A program made the translations under genes and the position numbers. The notes under the pieces were generated by a model. It had not been told where the DNA came from and ran no database searches. It worked only from the letters and a program-made list of their open reading frames with translations. 64,000 nucleotides of DNA from Lineus longissimus (Eukaryota > Nemertea > Pilidiophora > Heteronemertea > Lineidae), in the NCBI RefSeq assembly GCF_910592395.1, contig NC_088313.1, forward strand, positions 2,110,501 to 2,174,500. The letters run 5' to 3'. This document shows, in pieces, positions 36,297 to 58,815 of the stretch (its first letter is position 1; every line of letters starts with the position of its first letter).

Positions 36297-39200
36297 TTAT
36301 GTTTCAAAGTGGTAGGTATTGAAGGGTCAATGAAACAAGCTAGTTTAAAGGGAGAGCAGTTGATATTATTGTATTTTTGCAGTCTTCAGAGACTAAGGAG
36401 GAATGATTTTCACTCTTTGAAACAGATTAGACTACCGGTAGTGTGTAGTTATTTAGTCTGTTAGAATCTGTATGGTGTTTCTTTACCATTTCTGAAACAA
36501 CTCTGTCCTGTACATGTTTATCATTTCAAAATAAAGTTCAACCTTTTGTGAGAAGACTTCTCAAATTCTGTTTATGATGCCTGTGCATTGTCATGTTTAT
36601 GTGTACATGTATATGTAATGTAAGTAAGACATTGATTCAATGGACCACAAATTTGAAGGCAAAATTTGTCACTTAATGCTGTGTGCATGTGTGTAAGTAG
36701 GCCCTACTGTCTTCAAATAAATTCATTCCAAATGTTTCATCGATGTCAATTTCTGCCGTCATCGGCAGAGACATTTTGTCTTGGTTAAAAAAGTTTAAAA
36801 CAGAGTATAAGGGGATTACACAGAAAAAAAGAGTGTATCTGGCTTCTAATTCTTACATGCTTGTGCCAGGCCTTGCTGACACATTGTGCAGAATATGAAT
36901 TGATACTGAACTAGAAGTACATGTTCCAGTTGTCCCACCGCTCCAGTGGAGCTGTAATTCCGCCCAAAACTCTGGCTGCCGCCTTAGTTTTGTTCTTGGT
37001 ATTTACTTGTGGTTAGACAACCAATGCCTTCAATCCGGTATCAATTCCTTAAAACCTAAATGATGACGTGTGTGGTGATGTACATGACATGAAATGCATT
37101 TGTAATTTATATCCAATTCGGCACAATTTGGTTGTTCATTTATTGTAATAATAACTACGTGAAAAATATCCTGACTTAGGTCTTTTTGTTTTGAAAGTAG
37201 TAAATAGAAAATTTGCTCATGACAAGGATGTAACATTTGATGAGGACTTGTGATCGCATGGGGAGATGTTGCTCTGAATTTGCATGGACTTACCCTTCTC
37301 CTGTATGAGCATGTGGTATCTGGATATGATCCCACCAAGATGAGGGCTGAGAATCACTATTGATTTGAAGTGGCCCCTTGCTATGCAAGTAGTATTGAAA
37401 GCACATTTTCGTTGACTGTGAAAATGTATCTCCGACTTCATGATCATTCAGTCATAGACCCGGTGGGCCCTCCTTGAGCCATGTCCACAGAAAGTCACGG
37501 GAAGTTTGCCTGTGGCATTTCCTTGGTCCATGTTCGTCTGTGGCCTTGTGATGCACCACACTCAAAATGGAACTTGGGCTGTTGCCATGGTTGTTCCAGG
37601 GAACATACGACAATGCCACAGGGGAACAGTCTTGAGACGTAGCCTTGTAAAGACTGGAACCAATTCCCCAATGTTTGATGTTATGTCCTTCTATCAAAAA
37701 TTTGGACAAAGTCACCACTGGAAGACCTGGATTTGAATGGAAAACCTTTGTAAACAGGGAAGGACATTGTTGCATGATCCTGGCCATCCTATTCCATCTG
37801 CTGTCCTTTATTTAAGTACAGCTGTAAGACGTCACAATCTCCCCATGGTGTGGGCGTGGCCAATTGTTCACCATCACTGCTGGCACCAAAGGCATGCCCA
37901 GAGTTTGTACAGTCATGTAGCAGATTTGAGGCACAATTGGTCTGCCAATTCCAGCTGCTATAGCCCCATACATCCTTACAAGCACCAGGCTTTAGATTTG
38001 TTCATGGGTCCTAGATGACCATTTTTCATAACCGCCAAAGACTTGCATGTCAATTCCTGATAGTAGCAAATGAAGAAATGACTTGGTTACCAGGATAAGG
38101 ACTGGGGGTGTGATCCCGGACTCTCCCGTATATAAGGCACCAACCCCACTGAAGGAAAACAAAATTGAAACACAAGGAATGTGTGAATATAATATTCAAC
38201 CTGAATGTATTTGGTCCTAGACTATTTACATGAATAAATAACAATAAACACGAGACGGACCCATTTTACACTCAACATCACCCAGTCGCCCTGTACATAA
38301 TCATTTACATGTACAATCACAAACAAAACATAGATTTTACAAACCATGCCTGCACAATCTGGCCAACAGCCAATCCTGGAACAATTCCAATACCATCATT
38401 TTAGCTCAAATGCAACAATAATAGTGAATTGTACATGATTACAGAGATGAGATGGACCTTGTAAACTGCCCACTCTTCATAACTCCTGACAGTACAGCTA
38501 GATTACGCAAAAGGCTTCACCCTACATTGCTCTAATGAATGGCCCAACATTCTCATGCTCCTCTGGCACTTCACAGAATACTTGTCCTCAGTTCCCCCTC
38601 CCGCTCATCACTGAATCGTGGAGATGTTTTCCATTTCAAAACTCCCTCAGCTGAAGCAGACTAACGCAAAATGTGACCAAACACAAAAGCAAGAAATGGC
38701 AACCAAAGGCAGCACCAAACTCAAAAGATAGACTAAAACTAGCACCAAAAACATAGGAAAGATTACACACGGTGCTATAAAACCACCATGGCGCCCAATG
38801 AATCCTGCAAATTATTTCGAAATACACTTAATTTGATCAAAGGTACATTATGTCGTCCAGTTTTACAATAACCCATCTAGGTCTTCCGACATTTCAGATT
38901 AATCAAATAAGAAAAATAATGTAATGAAGACATGTCGCATGAACGTAACAGTCTGCCTTAGGAATTTTACATAAGTGGCACTTCTTGGATGAGCTGTGAA
39001 TTTGATATCATATTGTTACAAAGTACTGTTATATGTCTTGGACAGAGTTATTTAATGATTATACTACAAATGCATATATGATTATGTTATAGATAAAATG
39101 CATTTATGATTTCCGAGACGAATCCGATATAACTTTTAAAGAGAAGTTAGAATAGTGAAATAGTCCTGTATTCATATGATAATAATTGATACATGAACAC

Positions 39201-40427
39201 AATAGATTATTTGAGAATGAGTACAAGCTGTGACTGCTTCAAATTTCAGTTCCAATCCAACTTTCCAAGCTAAAGCTCTAACCTTACAACATGAACTGGA
39301 GTTGCAATGAATCTCCAGAATGCTCTGTGGAGGCCTCCAATATTGATCATGATGGCTTAGTTCATGTAGTTGTAGGTCTGTCGGTAGCTGTGGGTTGGTT
39401 AGCCAGATGTTAGGTAAAGGAGGGTAAAATTGTCTTCCGAAGTGCCTGTGCATTAGAGATAAGCTTTTGGAAGTTTGGAGTGTCTCAAAAGCAAAATCTG
39501 GCAACTGGCCCACACACAGGATGACACTGTAGACAACGTTTACTTTTTACTGAGGATTGCATCAAACCAAAGGATAAGTGGAAATGAGTTGAAGACAGTC
39601 AAGTGCTTGATGTACAGTAGATATGTATACATTGTGAAGTTACAAGTAAAATGCTTGAGACCACCAGGAATGTTGAAGAAGATGTCAGTAGTATAGTAGG
39701 TAGAGTGAACCACTGACAGCCCGGTCAAATCTTTGAAACGAACTGATGGCCCATTGTACCAGACAGGCCTTAGAACAAATTTAGCAGATTTTGTCAAACT
39801 TTTTTGTCTAAGAAATGCAATTCAAATGACATCTGGTTACTTCCAATTCAAAGGAAATGAGCTTGCATGACTTCCAAAACTTCAAACCACGCTCAAATTA
39901 TTGCTATAATTACTATACATTTGACATAGTAGAGATGGACAAAAGTCGCTCACAGACGACTATGCCTGTGCCTAACTAGTGTCCAATCGAACAACTGGAA
40001 AATAATTCCCAACAGATGAGCAATCGTGATTTATCCTTGAATCAAATAGTCAATAAACCTGAATTAATATAACATATTCCTTCGTGTCTGGAACATCCAC
40101 ATGTCAAGGCACTGAGGACATGCAGTGACGTCATTAGGATGACCATTTTGGATGTCAATCTGTGCCTTTAACCCAACCCCAACAAAGTGGCAGGTGCACA
40201 TAACTTTATGACTGACAGTGCCCCAATTCCTGACGGACAGTCTTGTACCCAAGGGAAAAGAGAACCAAGTGGGTCAATGACGTCAATTTGACATTCAAAA
40301 TGGCGTCGTTTGTTGTGCTAATGTCATCTGCACGGCCTCTTCAGTCCAAGGCCAATTCGTAGATAATCTTGAAACAAACTCTAGCAGACTTGTTGAAAAG
40401 TATTAGCCTATGGCGTGTCCTTCTGTA
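36297..40427. other. Convergent 3' region of NKRF and CCDC186
   Basis: 4.1 kb between the two stop codons. Apart from the NKRF poly(A) signal and presumed CCDC186 3' UTR on the right I see no exon, RNA gene or clear repeat. Short ORFs on both strands lack splice context and recognisable similarity. Confidence 0.5.
36530..36535 (+). terminator. Candidate poly(A) signal of NKRF
   Basis: AATAAA 234 nt after the NKRF stop codon, followed by a GT-rich stretch (TTTTGTGAG, then TGTGTACATG further on). Confidence 0.6.
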
Positions 40428-49212
<8,785 letters not shown>

Positions 49213-50858
49213 TTCAACCTGAAAAAGAAAAGTCGCAAAAAGGGTTAGATTTCATTTTCTGGAAGATAATTCTGTAGCTTCAACCAGTAACATTAACAAT
49301 TGCCAGTATTGCCCTAGTATTTGGTTTGTCGAACGTAATGGATAAAACAACAAAATCCTGACAAATGTCAAGAAAGAACGGAACCACGATGAGGGCAACT
49401 GAGGATCATGTATGATAGTGATCCATCAATCAATGACTAGTGTGTACACTGACTTTACCCACTGTCACTAGTGTTTTATACACACAGCATACACACCTAC
49501 ACACAGGCCTACACCATGTACACTGACAGTGTCACTACACTACCACTCGTCTCAACAAGCAAAATGACATCAAGCTTTCAACCCCTTCAATTTCAGACGT
49601 TATCAACAGCTTTGAAATACATATCAGTTAGCTTTTTCATTTACCTTTCGATTGGTTACGTCTAAAACATATAAATGATAATCTAACTCATTTTATTACG
49701 GAAATAGATGATGTAGTTGAAGAAAATTTCTGACTCATTTGCCAACAACACAAAATGGCGTTGAAAAATAGTAAGTCACATGATCTGAGCCACGTGACCA
49801 CCTTGTTACTAAAAAAAAATTTCGCTAGCGGCTTGTGTCATTCCCCTGGTGGGGACTTACAGAACCTGTTGGCTGTGGTAAACGAGATGTCTCCGGTCTT
49901 TCACAGCCGGCGGCTGGTGTGAGCATCTTGACCCTCAAGCCTTGGAGCCATTCCGCCGACCCGGACTCCGTTACACCAACAACGGACCGATTAACTCTGA
50001 TGGTTCAGAATGGGTGTGAGGGGCGAAACAGTCCTTCGTCTTAATTGTATGACTTGGGCCCATGTCTTTCATGACGTCGGCCCCTGTCTCTCACAACCTG
50101 TTGCTGGTTAAGGCAGCATCTAAAACCCCATACCACATACCACATACCCACATACCCACATGTAAATTTTTTCCAGGTTGGGCAATCCAATGATGGCTGA
50201 AGCTTTTATAATAAGCCTGGCAAGATTGGATCACTCATTTTTAGTTCGTCTTACCCAGGAGACAGGAGTGTTTAATGGACAACCCATTAAGTGACCCGAC
50301 CGAATCAAGTTTGATATCATGCTATCAAAGTTGGCAATTGTATTCTGTTTCGAATGATTGCAGGTCGAAACTGAGCGCCCTACGAACGACGAACTACAAA
50401 GTACGAATGTCTGTCGAGTCATCAAGTCCTCTAGTGCTAATTGATTTACACGACACTGAACCATATTTTATACTTGGTTGTAGAAGGAATTGCGGAAATG
50501 ATTTTTTTAAATCGTCGATATAAAATGCATTTACATCGTCTTTTGGCTTACGGAACCTGCCCAATGCATTTCCACAGCTCAGCATATGTACATGTACAAG
50601 TATGTATGCTAAAGCAAATCCCACATTTTAACAATGCCTGTCATATTGATCATTCACAGAACAAAAGGTCTCGTTTGAGCACACTACTAGCCGGCCTTGT
50701 TTAAGGGGTGCCCGGATGCTCCGTCTTCAAATGTATTGTCTTTGGTCATGATCGGTCGCGGTTGATTTGAACGTCAGTCGGTTGGTGTGTGAGATGGGAG
50801 AACATCGCGAACATCATGAAGGTTTGTCTAATTATATGTAAATTGACGTAAATAGTTA

Positions 50859-51426
50859 ACAGTTTCAAATTCAACAACAATTCATTTGGCGGCCACTATC
50901 CCGACTGTGGTGTAGCACCCGACTATAACTGGCACGAAAAGGGGATACGCTGGTTATGGATGTCAGATCGTGGTTCCCTGACCTTTGCAAACAGGACGTA
51001 ACCCACGTGGCGACACCAAGGACCGCTGGCTGATCGCAGTAGGGTGTCAAAGTCGGAGAGAAGAAGAGCCACTCTTCTCTTGTAGGGGGTTCACTTGGAA
51101 GTGTTTGCATTTGTTAGCCTATAAACACAAGATTTTAATCCTACAGTTTCAAATTCAACAACAATTCATTTGGCGGCCACTATCCCGACTGTGGTGTAGC
51201 ACCCGACTATAACTGGCACGAAAAGGGGATACGCTGGTTATGGATGTCAGATCGTGGTTCCCTGACCTTTGCAAACAGGACGTAACCCACGTGGCGACAC
51301 CAAGGACCGCTGGCTGATCGCAGTAGGGTGTCAAAGTCGGAGAGAAGAAGAGCCACTCTTCTCTTGTAGGGGGTTCACTTGGAAGTGTTTGCATTTGTTA
51401 GCCTATAAACACAAGATTTTAATCCT
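50859..51426. repeat. Near-identical 284-bp tandem duplication
   Basis: Copy 1 is 50859-51142 and copy 2 is 51143-51426; I found no mismatch over their length when reading them. Each starts ACAGTTTCAAATTCAACAAC and ends AAGATTTTAATCCT. Apart from a short open frame present in both, nothing in the unit is recognisable. Confidence 0.9.
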
Positions 51427-51712
51427 TCAGTCTTTGGTTTGGCGGAGAGAACTAATCTTACATAAGTCCCAGAACAATATCATATGTCTTTATGGCAATA
51501 TTTATTACTGGGACCAAGTACAGTGCCGTTCTATCCAATATTCCTGGGGCTGTTGGAGAGACTTCTTGTCTAAACAGTGCCATTCTGCTGCCCCCTCTAA
51601 GGCATATGTTGGTAACTAATGAATTGACTGCGAAATGAAAACAAGGTGTTAATTCTTCAGTCTAGGGTTTGGTGGAGAAAACTAATCTCTCAAAGTCCCA
51701 AAATTCCCAAGA
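51427..51712. repeat. Spaced direct repeat after the 284-bp duplication
   Basis: The words TTCAGTCTWKGGTTTGGYGGAGA...ACTAATCT occur at about 51426 and 51657. Together with the 284-bp pair this suggests repeated local duplication at this locus. Confidence 0.55.
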
Positions 51713-51989
51713 TTTGCTCAACTTAGCATCGTTCAAAAGTCTTGAAATTAACAGACGTGCTGTATGTAAACAGTACAAATATTTTCCGCAAGTCGGTAAA
51801 GGTCGGGGTAGGTCGGGAATTATTATGATTTTGAGATAAATACACGTGCGTTTTAATTTATTAACCAATACAGGATGCCCCAATAAAAAGGCTTTCTTAT
51901 GTGTTCATACTCTATTTATTCTCTATGTCCTTTAACCACAGGCTTTGGGTGGACTTTTTTCAACACTCTCTCTCTCGCTCTTTCTCTGT

Positions 51990-52010
51990 CCCCCCCCCCC
52001 CCCCCCCCAG
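51990..52010. repeat. Poly-C tract upstream of CACUL1
   Basis: A run of about 18 C following a CT-rich stretch (CTCTCTCTCGCTC). A simple repeat; its length may be inexact in the assembly. Confidence 0.85.
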
Positions 52011-52373
52011 TTACTTTACTTGGCTGCGCCCCATGCAGGTTGTGACTCGATTGTCCCCAAAAAAACTCATCTTGACATTCAAATTAACGCAAATGTCTTA
52101 TGTGTGGCATACCCAAGGCCTACCGGTCCTTAACTGGCTCCATCGAGTCACAACCAAGCAGTCTCGTCGGAAAATAGTTTTGGATGATCAAATTGTGATG
52201 TGTGGTGACGCTGTTTCGGTATCAGAGACAGAATTGTTGTGGAGGGACTAACGGCATCATGGGAAATAATCAAATCTTGGAATCGGACAGGAAAAAAAGT
52301 TTTAGTCGAAAAAGGATTGAGATTGGAAAGTCGATTAAAATTTTTGATTTAACCCTACTTTCAGACATATATC

Positions 52374-55300
52374 ATGGAGGATGAACCTATGGAAGATTTA
52401 GAAGCGAATAACGATGAAAATAATCCCGATGTTACTGATAATAGACAGGCCAGGTTCCCTATTCCAAGGCCAGGAAGTATGAGTACGTTTTTCCTCTACA
52501 TTTTGTTTACATTGCCCTGTACATTTGATCTAGCTTGTCCGGTGTAACAGTAATCTGTGTACCTTGTAAAAAGTCTTGATGATAGATTACGGCTAGAGGT
52601 CAAAGAACGGGGCTTTATTGCAGAATTCCTGACAAATGGAAGAATTCAGCAATCGCTGTGAGCTACTACTGCACTGCAAGTGCCACTGGCTAAGCTGGGT
52701 AACTATCCGCCACACTACACTGACATGCAACAATCCTGCAATACCTGGGGGAAAGATTTATGTAGGCCTAGCCGGATACGAGCTTGCACCATCCCGGTTT
52801 TGACATTATGGAAGCCTGTACGTTATTGCTCCGATGAAAAAAGGAATTTAAGCCACTCAATATTGAGCCCCATCTGTATAGTAAAAAGTATTCTTTTAAT
52901 TTTAATTTTTAGTGCTGATGACCATTACGGAAGAGGACTATGTCCAGGAGTACTGGCCAAAACTACAGGAAGCTATTCGCCAATTGTTAACCACAAATTT
53001 AGGAGATTTTATACCCATCTCTTATGAACAGATGTATAGGTGAGTCTTGCACACGGGTGGGGAGTGCCAAACAGTGGTTGAGTTTCTACATGTTTGTAAC
53101 AAGGGCAAGTGCTCTAAGATGTCTTATTTTGAGTGTATAGGTTTCATATTATTAAGACAGAAGAATTACTACTTGTCGGCAGGGCAACCACTTTACTGAA
53201 ATCACTTGTCTGTCTAAGATTTTGGTTGTGCAGTGCAAGCAGACAAATGGAAAGTCAAACACTGCAAATTCAAATTATGTAACTTCTTATCAGTTATGCC
53301 TGCAGCTAAAAAACAACAATGTTCATGTGCGTTATTGTAAAATTTAAAAAATGTGACACATGTTTGTATGTTGGATTCTGTATTTTGTCATTTCAGTTGT
53401 GTGTATAAGTGTGTATGTAAGCAGTTCTCTGAGCGACTGTACCATGATCTTGAAATGCTCATTGTGGACCATCTAACATGGGAGTCAATGAGGTTACTCA
53501 ATACCGTAAGTTTATAAATGACAAAATGTCGTTGCTACTTCCTCCAAGTTGAATGTGTCAACTTGAAGTAGTGAAAGGGGTTTGTGGTAAAGAGTCGAGA
53601 GTGTCTCATTTCTCCTAGCCTTGACTGGCCAGCCCTTTCAATAAGGACACTTTGATAAACAACTTTACTCTTGGTGACACTGGTTTTGGGTTGAATGACA
53701 CTTGACAGTTAAGTATTGGCCTACACCTGTCATGTGTAGTGAAGCATGTGAAGTTCTAGCACATTGATTGCCTGGAAGGTTGTACTCTGCAATACTTACT
53801 AATATCTCATCATCTTCTTGCATTTTCAGGTTCAGCAGCCCAAGATGTTCATTGAAAAATTTAACGAAATCACGAATCAATATCTACAGGCCCTGAGTGG
53901 TATAGTTCCTATATTCAACTATATGGTAAGAAACGATATTGTGAAAGTACTGTGTCGATAGGTTTAAGCGAGGGGAGAGGCATCTTTTCAACATAGGCCT
54001 ATAACGGGTAAAATAGGCATGTTGTACTGTGATATAATATTAGGCTGAACATCAGATAACTTTCATAACCTCTCCAATGTGTTTGTCCATTTGCACTTCT
54101 GTGTCATCTAATTGTCAACGAGATCAAGCCTGGAGTCCTGAACCTACTCTTCCCACAAGAATGATCCATTATCCAACATTTCTCTCCTGATTTTTTTCCA
54201 GAATCGGTTTTACGTTGAAAGCAAATTGAGAACAGATCTTGGCTTGGAGTTAAAGAAGTTGTTCATAGGGCATGTGGCGGACAGACACATATCTAACCTT
54301 ATCAGTAAGTAAATAAACAACTCTAGGCCAAGATGCTCAATCAGCATTTGTGACAAATCCAACGTTAGCCTAACTAAGCATTGTCTCCTTTCATTTACAT
54401 TAGTCATGTTAGTAGCGCAAGTACTGCTAGCGCCAAATTAGCAACAGGGCCCAAATGGGCAGATTTTCATCAGAGGTGATTGTTATTGACATAATAAACA
54501 TGCTGCTCGTTTTTTGGGCCAGATTTGACTCGAGATAAAGTAGTAAAATCTTATAATATACATTAGGAGCACTCGGCAAAATATTTTGCTGTCCTTTTAT
54601 TATGTTGTTGTTTGTGATATGATTTTACCCTCCCAATGATCAACAACCATCTTTGTATGTACTAAATGAAACCCATCTGTTCTTTCCAGCCTTCCTGGTG
54701 GATGTACTTAACAAGCCATTCACTGTTCACCCCCAAATCATGTCTCAGCTTATTGAAAATTTATATAAACTTAAACCGGGTAAGTTGGTAGAAATGCTAG
54801 ATAAGATTTAAAAAAACGTAGAAAAAGAGAGAAGAATCAAAGCACATCTGCTGCAGTCGAGGTATGACCGTGGACCGACGTAATTTGTCAGAGCAGAATC
54901 TGTTCACTGCATGGGTTTGTTGTAGAGCTGGCGTCAGTCTCTTGCGGACGTGACGTCGTGGTAGGATGCGACGTGGTTGTGACGTCTCTAGGATGTGACG
55001 TGTCGTGCTAGATAAGTATCATTGTGGATAACATAAGTTAATAGGATGTGTCAGCCTTGATGTTCACAGATCAGCCTGAATCAGTCGCTTAGCCTCTCCT
55101 CCTATATCCGCCAAACACGACCCCCGTTTCTATGTGAGACGCTGCCACGATAATGAGGCAGTCAATCAGAATCATCTGATTGTTTCAATTGGTCATTGAC
55201 TGCACCTAATGAAACTGATAACCTCTGCGTTTTGTGAGTAACTTTCTGACAAGCGAGACCTAACTCAGCTTCCCTGAATGACCGAATGGAGAATTTGCAC

Positions 55301-56360
55301 AAACTGTGGTGCCTGGTGGGCTTCCTTGGGTGTTTATTGGCCCTCAGTAATATCAAGTATTGATTAATCCATACTTGGTAATATTCATCTGGTAAGGCAT
55401 GTATGAATTCTAATATAAGGACACTGGTATCGTGTAGGCCATTCACCAGGTTTAAACACTAGGCTATCCAGATCTAATCTGAGAGTTTGTTTTTTGCAGA
55501 ATATGCAGATCTACGGCCACATCTTTTCGCTCGGTATATCCCTAATGTATTGCCGCCAACACAGGCCGACGAGTTGGAACGGTATATTGAGGAAACGCAG
55601 CAAATGCAGCGTGATCTTCGAACGCATCCATTGTTTATGAGGTGAGGAGGAAGAACATCTGTTGATAGGAGTTCCTTGAATGGCTGTTTTGAACTGATCA
55701 CATCTCAGGACTCTCACCTCTAAATGTTAATCATCAGATTTCATTTGATTTGAAGAAATGACCTGTCATACATGTATTCGTTAGATATTCTTCGTTGGTC
55801 ATGAATATAGTGTGCATCAATCGATATATATTGAATGTAGTGTTTGGATTTACCTGTGGTATAAAACTCCCAGCTTAAAAGAGAAAGTATGTCCTAATGT
55901 GTGCAAGTAAGGACAGGTTTTAATGAAACCCCTTGTCTTTATGAACCCATACCATGCTTATCTTGTACCTTGTTGTTTCAGTGGTGATCAGAGTCGAAAG
56001 CGTCCCGGTGATGATGGTGCAGGCAGTAAGTAGAGATTGCCCATTTAAAAGTATCAAAGACTATTTGTAAAAGTCATTCAAAGCAACTTCTATGAAGTAT
56101 ATGAGGTTATTCAAAACTGTTGTGGATTCAGAACAAGACTCTTTGAGCCATTCTCTTCAGACAGGAAGAACTGCACAGATTACACTTTACAAACTAATCC
56201 TATCTTTTTGCCAACCTAACATTGTGGTCTAAAGAGCCTCATAGTTGTTACAACTCCACTCAGACTTGTCTAAAATAAACTATTTATCCTATTTCCAGAG
56301 GACCCTCCAATCGCTGTAAATTATTTTCCGCTAAATCCCGAGTCTGAGGACAGCCAATGA
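52374..56360 (+). CDS. CACUL1: CACUL1, CDK2-associated cullin-domain protein
   Basis: Exons: 52374-52482, 52913-53039, 53397-53505, 53830-53925, 54202-54304, 54690-54779, 55500-55641, 55982-56025, 56299-56360; 882 nt, 293 aa (human 369). Known: cullin-like protein that binds CDK2 and promotes G1/S, and that modulates KEAP1/NRF2. Seen: short acidic N-terminus [14 protein letters not shown]; cullin N-terminal repeat region [60 protein letters not shown], then [21 protein letters not shown]-terminal [11 protein letters not shown], matching GDQSRKRAGDE of the human protein. There is no cullin homology or Rbx-binding domain, as is normal for CACUL1. The long Pro/Ala-rich N-terminal segment of vertebrates is absent. 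The start is the first in-frame ATG of an exon with a 5' UTR acceptor. Confidence 0.95.
54945..55015. other. Cluster of TGACGT motifs in CACUL1 intron 6
   Basis: Within about 70 bp TGACGTC occurs twice and TGACGTG once, plus GCGACGTGG, in a loosely repeated frame with the word TAGGATG. It could be a CREB/ATF-like site cluster or a decayed short tandem repeat. Confidence 0.4.
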
Positions 56361-58815
56361 GATTGAGAGACGTTTTCTCCAGAACGTTGGATGTGATTGG
56401 TGCTGATATACATGTGACGATTCCTGCTGGTATCTTGATGATGAAATCGGGAACGAAGTATTTCTGTTGGTCTCTTATAAAACATGGCGAAGTGTACTTT
56501 GGATGTTTGCAATGAATTTTGGAAGGCGAATGAAGCCAATACATGGATGTGTGTATATATGCTGGCATTTCCTGACTTGTGCGGTAACTTATCAGAAAAA
56601 CTGAATCAGGAATGTGTATGTTTGACTTGTTCGCTGGCACTTCAGTGCAAAGGAACTGTCCAATTTACTGTGTGAATTCAAGCATTGTTGACTTAAGTTT
56701 TCCTTAGACGTTCAACTATGAATTCAGAAGGAGCAGCATAGTAGTACTTACAGAGTGGGAGGCTGTATATACGAAAATGCATTTGATTTACTGATAAGAT
56801 TCCAAGTGTGGGATGTGAAAATGTCAACATTTTGGATGATAATTAGGCATTGTAAAAGTAGATTCTTATTTATAAACCTTCCTTGTATGGTAAACCTTAC
56901 TTGACATGTGGTTAGTTAAAAGGTTTAAGTCAGGCTTATGCAGCGGTCAGGGTAAACCCTGTACCCCCTGGTAAAGGATCTCCACTAATTTAGTGTCGAG
57001 TTTTGAACAAAAAGTTCTTTCTGTCTGTTGACTTTCTGTTGAACAGAAAAATATGTAGTGTAACATACCTGTCAACTCCTCCATCATTTTTTATAGAAAG
57101 TTACTTGTACAACAAAATGTTATAATCAGTTAAAAATTGTTGGAAAATGTGGCGAGCACTGGTGATCTCATTTCTAGTCCTTGGCGAATTAGTGTCGAAT
57201 CCTGGGTTTTGATAGAAAGTGTGAAGGGTTGATCAACTGACCAGGGGGATGCAAGGTTTACGTTGACCACTGTGTTGGTCTTGCTCTTAACAATAGAGAA
57301 TGTTGCGGAGACAATGAAGACTGCATTTTGGGCAGTTCTAGATTTAAAGTTCTTATATATGATGATGTCACACCTACACCTACACCTACTGTACGATACG
57401 AAAAACATGTTATTTGTCATCCTGGTGGGACGTTGTCATGCAGGAATGATAATGGCATACCTAGAGGTGATGATATCACACCAGGTATGCCCAAGCTGGA
57501 CATTGGCAAATATGTGTGGAAATATTTGACAAAGGTTGGTTGAACTCTTCAATGTGGACAAAGTTTATCCGAAGATATGTTAGGTTTTCACCATTGAAAT
57601 AGGCAGTTCGCCTTTAAATCTGATCTGTGTCTGTTGACAGTTTAGGGGTTGCATTTTAGAACGGATTCTGAAGCTCAACAATAATATTTGTTGGCTCATG
57701 GGACAGTCATCAGTTAAGTGGTTTGGGAGAAAGAGTCTGTGGTCTTTACAGTTTCAGACTGTTGTAGATTGTGTAAATATTGAACAATTTTGGGTAAAAA
57801 AGGTTGTTTGCGCTATACCAGACCTGCAATCGTTGTTAAATGTACATGTACTTGCCCTTTGTATACATGTACTTATCATCAAAACTTGTTGTTATTATTA
57901 TCAATAGCATACATGGGCTCTTTTCGTAGATAATGCTTAAGACAGAATAGTGGCTGTAGACGGCCATTCATGGGCAACCGTGCCATGAGAGGGTGTTACA
58001 TTTTTAGTATTCGCAGATATTTCTGTATATTCGCTTCCTAATGTAGACTATGCTTTGCCTATTTTGCCTTTGACCGTGTTGTTAGGCCCATTCATTTACA
58101 ATTAAGATTTCACATAATGCCCACATTAATATTGTACTTTATACTGAACTTGGTCTCACTGGGTCTCAAAACTGTCACTATTATAGGTCTCAACAGAGGC
58201 ACTCATGTTGTCAGGGAGCTGCCTATCACCCGAGGTAGACTTTTAAACAGAGAGACGACCAGACTAGACCAGGTTTAAGTTAGGAGTTGGACACCTTATC
58301 CAACATGTCCTTAGTTTAGTAGATAGTAAATTTTGGCAAAACAAGGCTTGAATTATTGTAAGATTCTGTGCCCAACTTGGGAGAGGGTAGTTGTCTTTCG
58401 GAGCAAAATACATCATTGTCTTCAACATATGTGACTCGCTCTACCAAAACTAGGCGCTTGTCACATCTGAACTTGACAGGTTGATACAGACTTGTTGTTC
58501 ATTTCCCTATTGTAGACCTTTTGTGAAATCTATTACAAACTGATTTGGTCACATTTCACAAAAGGTCCACAACAGGGAAATGAACAACAAGTCCGTATCA
58601 ACCTGGCAAGTTCAGATGCGACAAGCGCCTAGTTTTGGTAGAGCGGGTCACATATCTACAAAGTGATATCTTCAGAAAGTGTCTGCAGCACTTTCACTCA
58701 ACTGCAGCCCACATGCTTGGATGGGAAATGGTCCTATTCTGGAAGCACATGTCACATAATAAGATATTGTTTAAATAAAGTTTCTGAAAAAGAGTAAATT
58801 AGTTCTTGTTTGTTT
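56361..58815 (+). other. CACUL1 3' UTR and downstream DNA
   Basis: No coding exon is supported. The first exact AATAAA I found on the plus strand after the stop is at 58774-58779, which would make a 2.4-kb 3' UTR that includes the foldback at 58427-58659. An earlier non-canonical signal is equally possible. Confidence 0.4.
58427..58659. repeat. Foldback element (about 108-bp arms, short loop)
   Basis: Left arm 58427-58534 and right arm 58551-58659 are reverse complements with only scattered mismatches; perfect blocks include CTACCAAAACTAGGCGCTTG and TTGTTGTTCATTTCCCT. The loop is about 16 bases. No ORF is present. Confidence 0.88.

Larger units (their letters stand above)
49213..52373. promoter_or_regulatory. 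Divergent upstream region of CCDC186 and CACUL1, with a tandem duplication
   Basis: 3.2 kb between the start codons. An acceptor (TACTTTCAG, about 52363) just before the CACUL1 start codon implies an upstream CACUL1 5' UTR exon in this interval. 49830-50060 is GC-richer than its surroundings. The 284-bp tandem duplication and other short direct repeats occupy 50859-51710. No other coding exon is supported. Confidence 0.5.

Noticed and set aside
35851-36315. Further long frames over the NKRF tail, both strands
   Set aside because: The 24-bp repeat is a multiple of three, so any open frame stays open. They are shadows of the real C-terminus.
50790-50822. Upstream coding start of CACUL1 (MGEHREHHEG)
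   Set aside because: Splicing from its GT to the acceptor at 52363 puts a stop in frame before the CACUL1 peptide; at most a 5' UTR exon.
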